From Lachnospiraceae bacterium (lineage in GTDB: Bacteria > Bacillota > Clostridia > Lachnospirales > Lachnospiraceae): a stretch of DNA of 64,000 bases. The stretch covers positions 62,001 through 126,000 of the forward strand of contig JALENY010000029.1 in NCBI GenBank assembly GCA_022767285.1, read 5' to 3'. The notes under the pieces were generated by a model that saw only the letters and a program-made list of their open reading frames with translations, had not been told where the DNA came from and made no database searches. Positions 61,501-64,000 of this stretch are shown in pieces (position 1 is the stretch's first letter; every line of letters starts with the position of its first letter). A program made the position numbers and the translations under genes.

Positions 61501-62147
61501 ATTTCCTTCTTTCCACCGTCATCGTCTGTTTCACAGGAACAGAAGGACGGCATATCAAAGCTGGGGTTAAAAGCATAGAAGTTCCTGCAGTCCAGGTCTT
61601 CCTGTACTGTTCTTAATGTTTCACCGAATCTCTGGAAGTGCACGATCTCGCGGGCACGCAAAAAACGGATGGGATCAGCAATCTCCGGCATATCTTTTAC
61701 AACACGCAGGATATTATCATAAGTACTTCTGGCTTTCTGTTCCGCAGCGAGGTCTTCAAAAAGATCCGTGATCGGATCGCCTTTTGACTGAAATTCACAG
61801 GCATTTTGAGGAATACCGCCTGCGGCCATAGCCCAGACTCCATTGGTATGATCAATATAATAATTACCGAATCCGCTGCTCTCAATTTCTTCCATAGTCA
61901 AATCGGCAGTTAACTGATGGACGATGGTGGATACCATTTCCAGATGGGCCAGTTCTTCAGTGCCGATATCTGTCAGTACACCCATGGCTTTGCGGTTGGG
62001 CATGGCGAAACGCTGGGACAGGTAACGCAGGGAGGCGTTGATTTCTCCGTCCGGGCCACCGTATTGACTTAATATAAACTGAGCAATTTTTGCATTTGGA
62101 GTAGTAATCTTTATCGGATACTGCAGCCTTTTCTCATAATTCCACAT
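61485..62147 (-). CDS. cotJC: CotJC, manganese catalase-like spore coat protein
   Basis: A 220-residue protein of the manganese catalase family, which breaks down hydrogen peroxide. Helices carrying the metal ligands are seen as GEINASLRYLSQRFAMPN, GTEELAHLEMVSTIVHQL and RAREIVHFQRFGETL. In Bacillus the cotJ products sit in the inner spore coat. It follows cotJB with no gap (stop and start adjacent), and sodC starts inside its last codons. The C-terminal tail has a cysteine pair (FCSCETDDDGG). Confidence 0.94.
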   Translation of the reverse strand: MWNYEKRLQYPIKITTPNAKIAQFILSQYGGPDGEINASLRYLSQRFAMPNRKAMGVLTDIGTEELAHLEMVSTIVHQLTADLTMEEIESSGFGNYYIDHTNGVWAMAAGGIPQNACEFQSKGDPITDLFEDLAAEQKARSTYDNILRVVKDMPEIADPIRFLRAREIVHFQRFGETLRTVQEDLDCRNFYAFNPSFDMPSFCSCETDDDGGKKEICEKN

Positions 62148-62438
62148 TTACTGACACCTGCCTTTCTTTCCCGGAATTTCCCATGGCCACGGCTGTGTCA
62201 CCCAGGTCCAGGAATCACCGCCGGAATCCGCTGTGCTGTCTATGGTAAGAAAACCGAAATATTTTGCATAAGTCTCAAGCAGTTTCTGGCGCTCTTCTAC
62301 CCATTGATGGATGTCATCCAGTGCGCGCTGGTCACAGGGATGGGTGTCTAGGTACAAGAGCATATCGTTAATGGCAAAGCTTACTTCATTGATCCGGCAT
62401 AAAAGGTCTTTCTGACAGGGATGACTTTTCTCTAACAA
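62148..62438 (-). CDS. cotJB: CotJB spore coat assembly protein
   Basis: A 96-residue CotJB protein. LLCRINEVSFAINDMLLYLDTHP and EERQKLLETYAKYFGFLT are characteristic (each in parts). I propose a TTG start at 62438. It overlaps the cotJA stop codon, has GAGAGGTG about 7 nt upstream, and gives the usual CotJB length. The frame is open far upstream, but that part lies in cotJA. Required, in Bacillus, for placing CotJC in the coat. Confidence 0.85.
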   Translation of the reverse strand: MLEKSHPCQKDLLCRINEVSFAINDMLLYLDTHPCDQRALDDIHQWVEERQKLLETYAKYFGFLTIDSTADSGGDSWTWVTQPWPWEIPGKKGRCQ

Positions 62439-63016
62439 CGACAGACACCTCTCTTTCCGCAAAACGGTTTGCACAGTTCCGGGAATATGGTTCCCACATG
62501 CAGACCTTGGCACAGATCGAATGTGCGCTGATAAGACTGCCAGGGTACATAACCCATAGCAAGTGCGAAGCCGTCTGTTTCTTCGCATCCTTTCGACTTT
62601 CCCATTCGGGACACAGTTTCCATTCGATTCCGGTCGGCATCGCAGCAGGTTTTTTCCGGGTACAATGATTCAACGCTGCAGTGTGATTCCGGCATACATT
62701 TCCCTTCTCTTTCGCTGCAGCGCGGTTCTATCGAACGTTTTGATTCTCCTCTGCAGTGAGGGCCCATCGGACGTTTCTGCTCACCTCCGCAGCATGATTC
62801 CATCGAATGTTCCCTCTCATCATCACAGCCTGCCTCGGCTGCGCTGCCTGAGGTTTCGCGACTGCGCATTCCATTCCATTCCGATTCCATGGCGCGCCGT
62901 TGTACCATCATACGGCGCGGCTCACCTGAACGCCACAATTCTTCGCGTCTTGGCGGATAATAAGGACGGTATGGGCAGGTGTTGGCACGGCCGTTGTTCA
63001 TACAATTACTGTCCAT
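62432..63016 (-). CDS. cotJA: CotJA with long Cys/Arg/Glu-rich N-terminal extension
   Basis: The last 50 residues are CotJA: FALAMGYVPWQSYQRTFDL then GTIFPELCKPFCGKRG. Ahead of them lie about 145 residues rich in Cys, Arg, Glu and Ser, with repeated short units of the type EPRCSER, GPHCRGE and ESCCGGE. Normal CotJA is about 80 residues. The start at 63016 has AAGAGGAA upstream and yields MDSNCMNNGR; an ATG ten codons earlier is an alternative. The extension may cross-link through disulfides in the coat. It begins the cotJABC-sodC unit, expected to be expressed in the mother cell during sporulation. Confidence 0.85.
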   Translation of the reverse strand: MDSNCMNNGRANTCPYRPYYPPRREELWRSGEPRRMMVQRRAMESEWNGMRSRETSGSAAEAGCDDEREHSMESCCGGEQKRPMGPHCRGESKRSIEPRCSEREGKCMPESHCSVESLYPEKTCCDADRNRMETVSRMGKSKGCEETDGFALAMGYVPWQSYQRTFDLCQGLHVGTIFPELCKPFCGKRGVCRC

Positions 63017-63181
63017 AATTTCCTCTTTTACCATTACATAATTCATTATTAAAATATGTCATACGCTTCAAATGGTGTGCGTCCCAAAATTCCTGTCAGG
63101 AAAAAATGCATGTCTGGTGTCCTGCATTCTGTCAAAAAGTGCTGTTTTGGCGGGTAAACCGGTCCCTAAACCATTTTTTGT
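63017..63181. other. Divergent intergenic region between cotJA and ftsW
   Basis: This stretch should hold the cotJ promoter, probably recognised by a sporulation sigma factor. I could not identify a convincing sigma-E or sigma-K site by eye. No ORF or RNA gene is seen. Confidence 0.35.
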
Positions 63182-63209
63182 TTGACTATAGCGCAAAAAA
63201 TGATATACT
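63182..63209 (+). promoter_or_regulatory. Promoter for the FtsW-like gene
   Basis: TTGACT (63182-63187) and TATACT (63204-63209) are spaced by 16 bp. Confidence 0.75.
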
Positions 63210-63254
63210 TAACATAGTTTTACATGTTTCCAGGCAAAAAAGTGAGGAGTATGA

Positions 63255-64000
63255 ATGAGTAGTAACGTAAGAAAAGCGGTTTCCAGAGTCCGGAACAAAA
63301 GCGATTATTATGATTATAATCTGCTTGCTGTGGTGATTCTTCTTACCTGCTTCGGACTGGTCATGCTGTACAGCACCAGCGCTTACATGGCTGAATTGAA
63401 ATTTGGCAATGATATGGAATATTTTGGCAAACAGGCCCTTATCAGTGCAGTCTGTATCCTGTTAGCGATCTTCGTTTCTTTTGTGGATTATCATATTTTG
63501 TTTTCCCTGGGCGGACTGATCTATGTGGTAGCTTTTATTTCCATGGCATTGGTGCAGTCACCCCTCGGAGTCGAAGTGAACTACGCGAGAAGGTGGCTGA
63601 AGATCGGCCCCATTCAGTTTCAGCCGTCAGAGATTGCCAAAATTGCGGTTATCGTGTTTGTACCGATTATGATTGTAAAGATGGGGAAAAGATTTCGGGG
63701 AATGAAGGCCTGTGTACCGCCTCTGGTATTTGGAGGGGTGCTGAGTCTGGCAGCCTATCTTTTTACAGAAAACCTGAGTACGGCTATTATCATTGCCGGT
63801 ATCACCTGCCTGATCGTTTTTGTGGCCCATCCGAAAACGGCACCCTTTATTCTTATCGTCCTGGCGGTTTCCATTATCATTGGTGTGGCAATCTTTTTCC
63901 TGAGTCAGACGCTGGAAAGCAGCGAGAGTTTTCGACTGCGCCGTATCCTGGTCTGGCTGAATCCGGAAAAGTATCCGGAAGAGGGCGGATATCAGATCTT
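63255..64000 (+). CDS. ftsW: FtsW/SpoVE-type SEDS glycosyltransferase (3' cut by window edge)
   Basis: SEDS peptidoglycan polymerase of the division or sporulation septum. The 248 visible residues include the N-terminal cytoplasmic tail, the first helix with FGLVMLYSTSAYMAE, and the conserved RRWLKIGPIQFQPSEIAKIA loop and helix. Five to six membrane helices are visible before the window ends. The start ATG at 63255 is preceded by GAGGAG; another ATG four bases upstream is out of frame and stops at once. FtsW, SpoVE and RodA are hard to separate on a fragment; the N-terminal pattern favours FtsW/SpoVE. Confidence 0.9.
   Translation, partial: MSSNVRKAVSRVRNKSDYYDYNLLAVVILLTCFGLVMLYSTSAYMAELKFGNDMEYFGKQALISAVCILLAIFVSFVDYHILFSLGGLIYVVAFISMALVQSPLGVEVNYARRWLKIGPIQFQPSEIAKIAVIVFVPIMIVKMGKRFRGMKACVPPLVFGGVLSLAAYLFTENLSTAIIIAGITCLIVFVAHPKTAPFILIVLAVSIIIGVAIFFLSQTLESSESFRLRRILVWLNPEKYPEEGGYQI

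Overview
The window looks like chromosomal DNA of a spore-forming, anaerobic, low-to-moderate GC Firmicute, most probably a Lachnospiraceae (Blautia/Ruminococcus-like) gut clostridium. This is an inference from gene content. The supporting genes are a 874-residue clostridial PPDK, a PPi-type phosphofructokinase, a single-chain glycyl-tRNA synthetase, a cotJ spore-coat operon, anaerobic RNR activase, the RnpM/YlxQ genes in the nusA-infB operon, and a zinc-less RecO. No phage, insertion sequence, CRISPR array or rRNA was seen. The only RNA gene recognised is a tRNA-Glu(CTC).

Layout. 1-3350: era (cut by the window edge), recO, a small lipoprotein and glyQS. 3558-7053: a zinc-ribbon membrane protein, a TPM-domain protein and an SPFH/zinc-ribbon protein, resembling Bacillus ydjG-ydjH-ydjI but without pspA. 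7259-13224: central carbon genes, PPDK then PPi-dependent phosphofructokinase then a phosphohexomutase, each with its own promoter and terminator. 13503-18554: a surface-glycan cluster (GT4 glycosyltransferase, radical SAM/SPASM enzyme, Stealth sugar-phosphotransferase, flippase). 18754-25042: an NlpC/P60 wall hydrolase, a hydantoinase/oxoprolinase family protein, a polysaccharide deacetylase, tRNA-Glu and PduL. 25173-29359: a topoisomerase IV-like parE-parC pair. 29514-37932: the rimP-nusA-rnpM-ylxQ-infB-rbfA-nrnA-truB-ribF operon. 37947-42633: an accessory block (Na/Pi cotransporter, DUF1292 protein, two CobW-type GTPases, one with a large His/Asp tract) separating ribF from rpsO-pnp. 42915-47828: rpsO, pnp, nrdG, a dUTPase-like gene, cutC and a second DUF1292 gene. 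48039-54466: an amylase-fold protein whose catalytic residues appear lost, a DUF5662 protein, an aminotransferase behind a structured leader, a 57-residue cysteine-rich microprotein not annotatable from length-filtered ORFs, and a membrane-anchored propeller-like/VanY peptidase. 54651-58696 (minus strand): TrkH/TrkA potassium uptake and LrgAB. 59155-60891: an ABC exporter. 61009-63016 (minus strand): cotJA-cotJB-cotJC followed by an overlapping Cu/Zn-SOD-like gene. 63255-end: an FtsW-type SEDS protein cut by the window edge.

How the genes work together. The glycolytic trio suggests pyrophosphate-linked glycolysis. The nusA-infB operon couples transcription termination, translation initiation, ribosome maturation and RNA turnover, and it begins with a leader hairpin placed like a NusA-responsive attenuator. 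The two CobW-type genes plus cutC point to metal homeostasis. The cotJ-sodC unit could link superoxide removal to peroxide removal in the spore coat. The strongest candidates for undescribed biology are the degenerate amylase-fold protein, the cysteine-rich microprotein, the CobW/TIGR03943-like fusion beside a His-tract CobW, the radical SAM/Stealth glycan cluster, and the psp-like trio lacking pspA.
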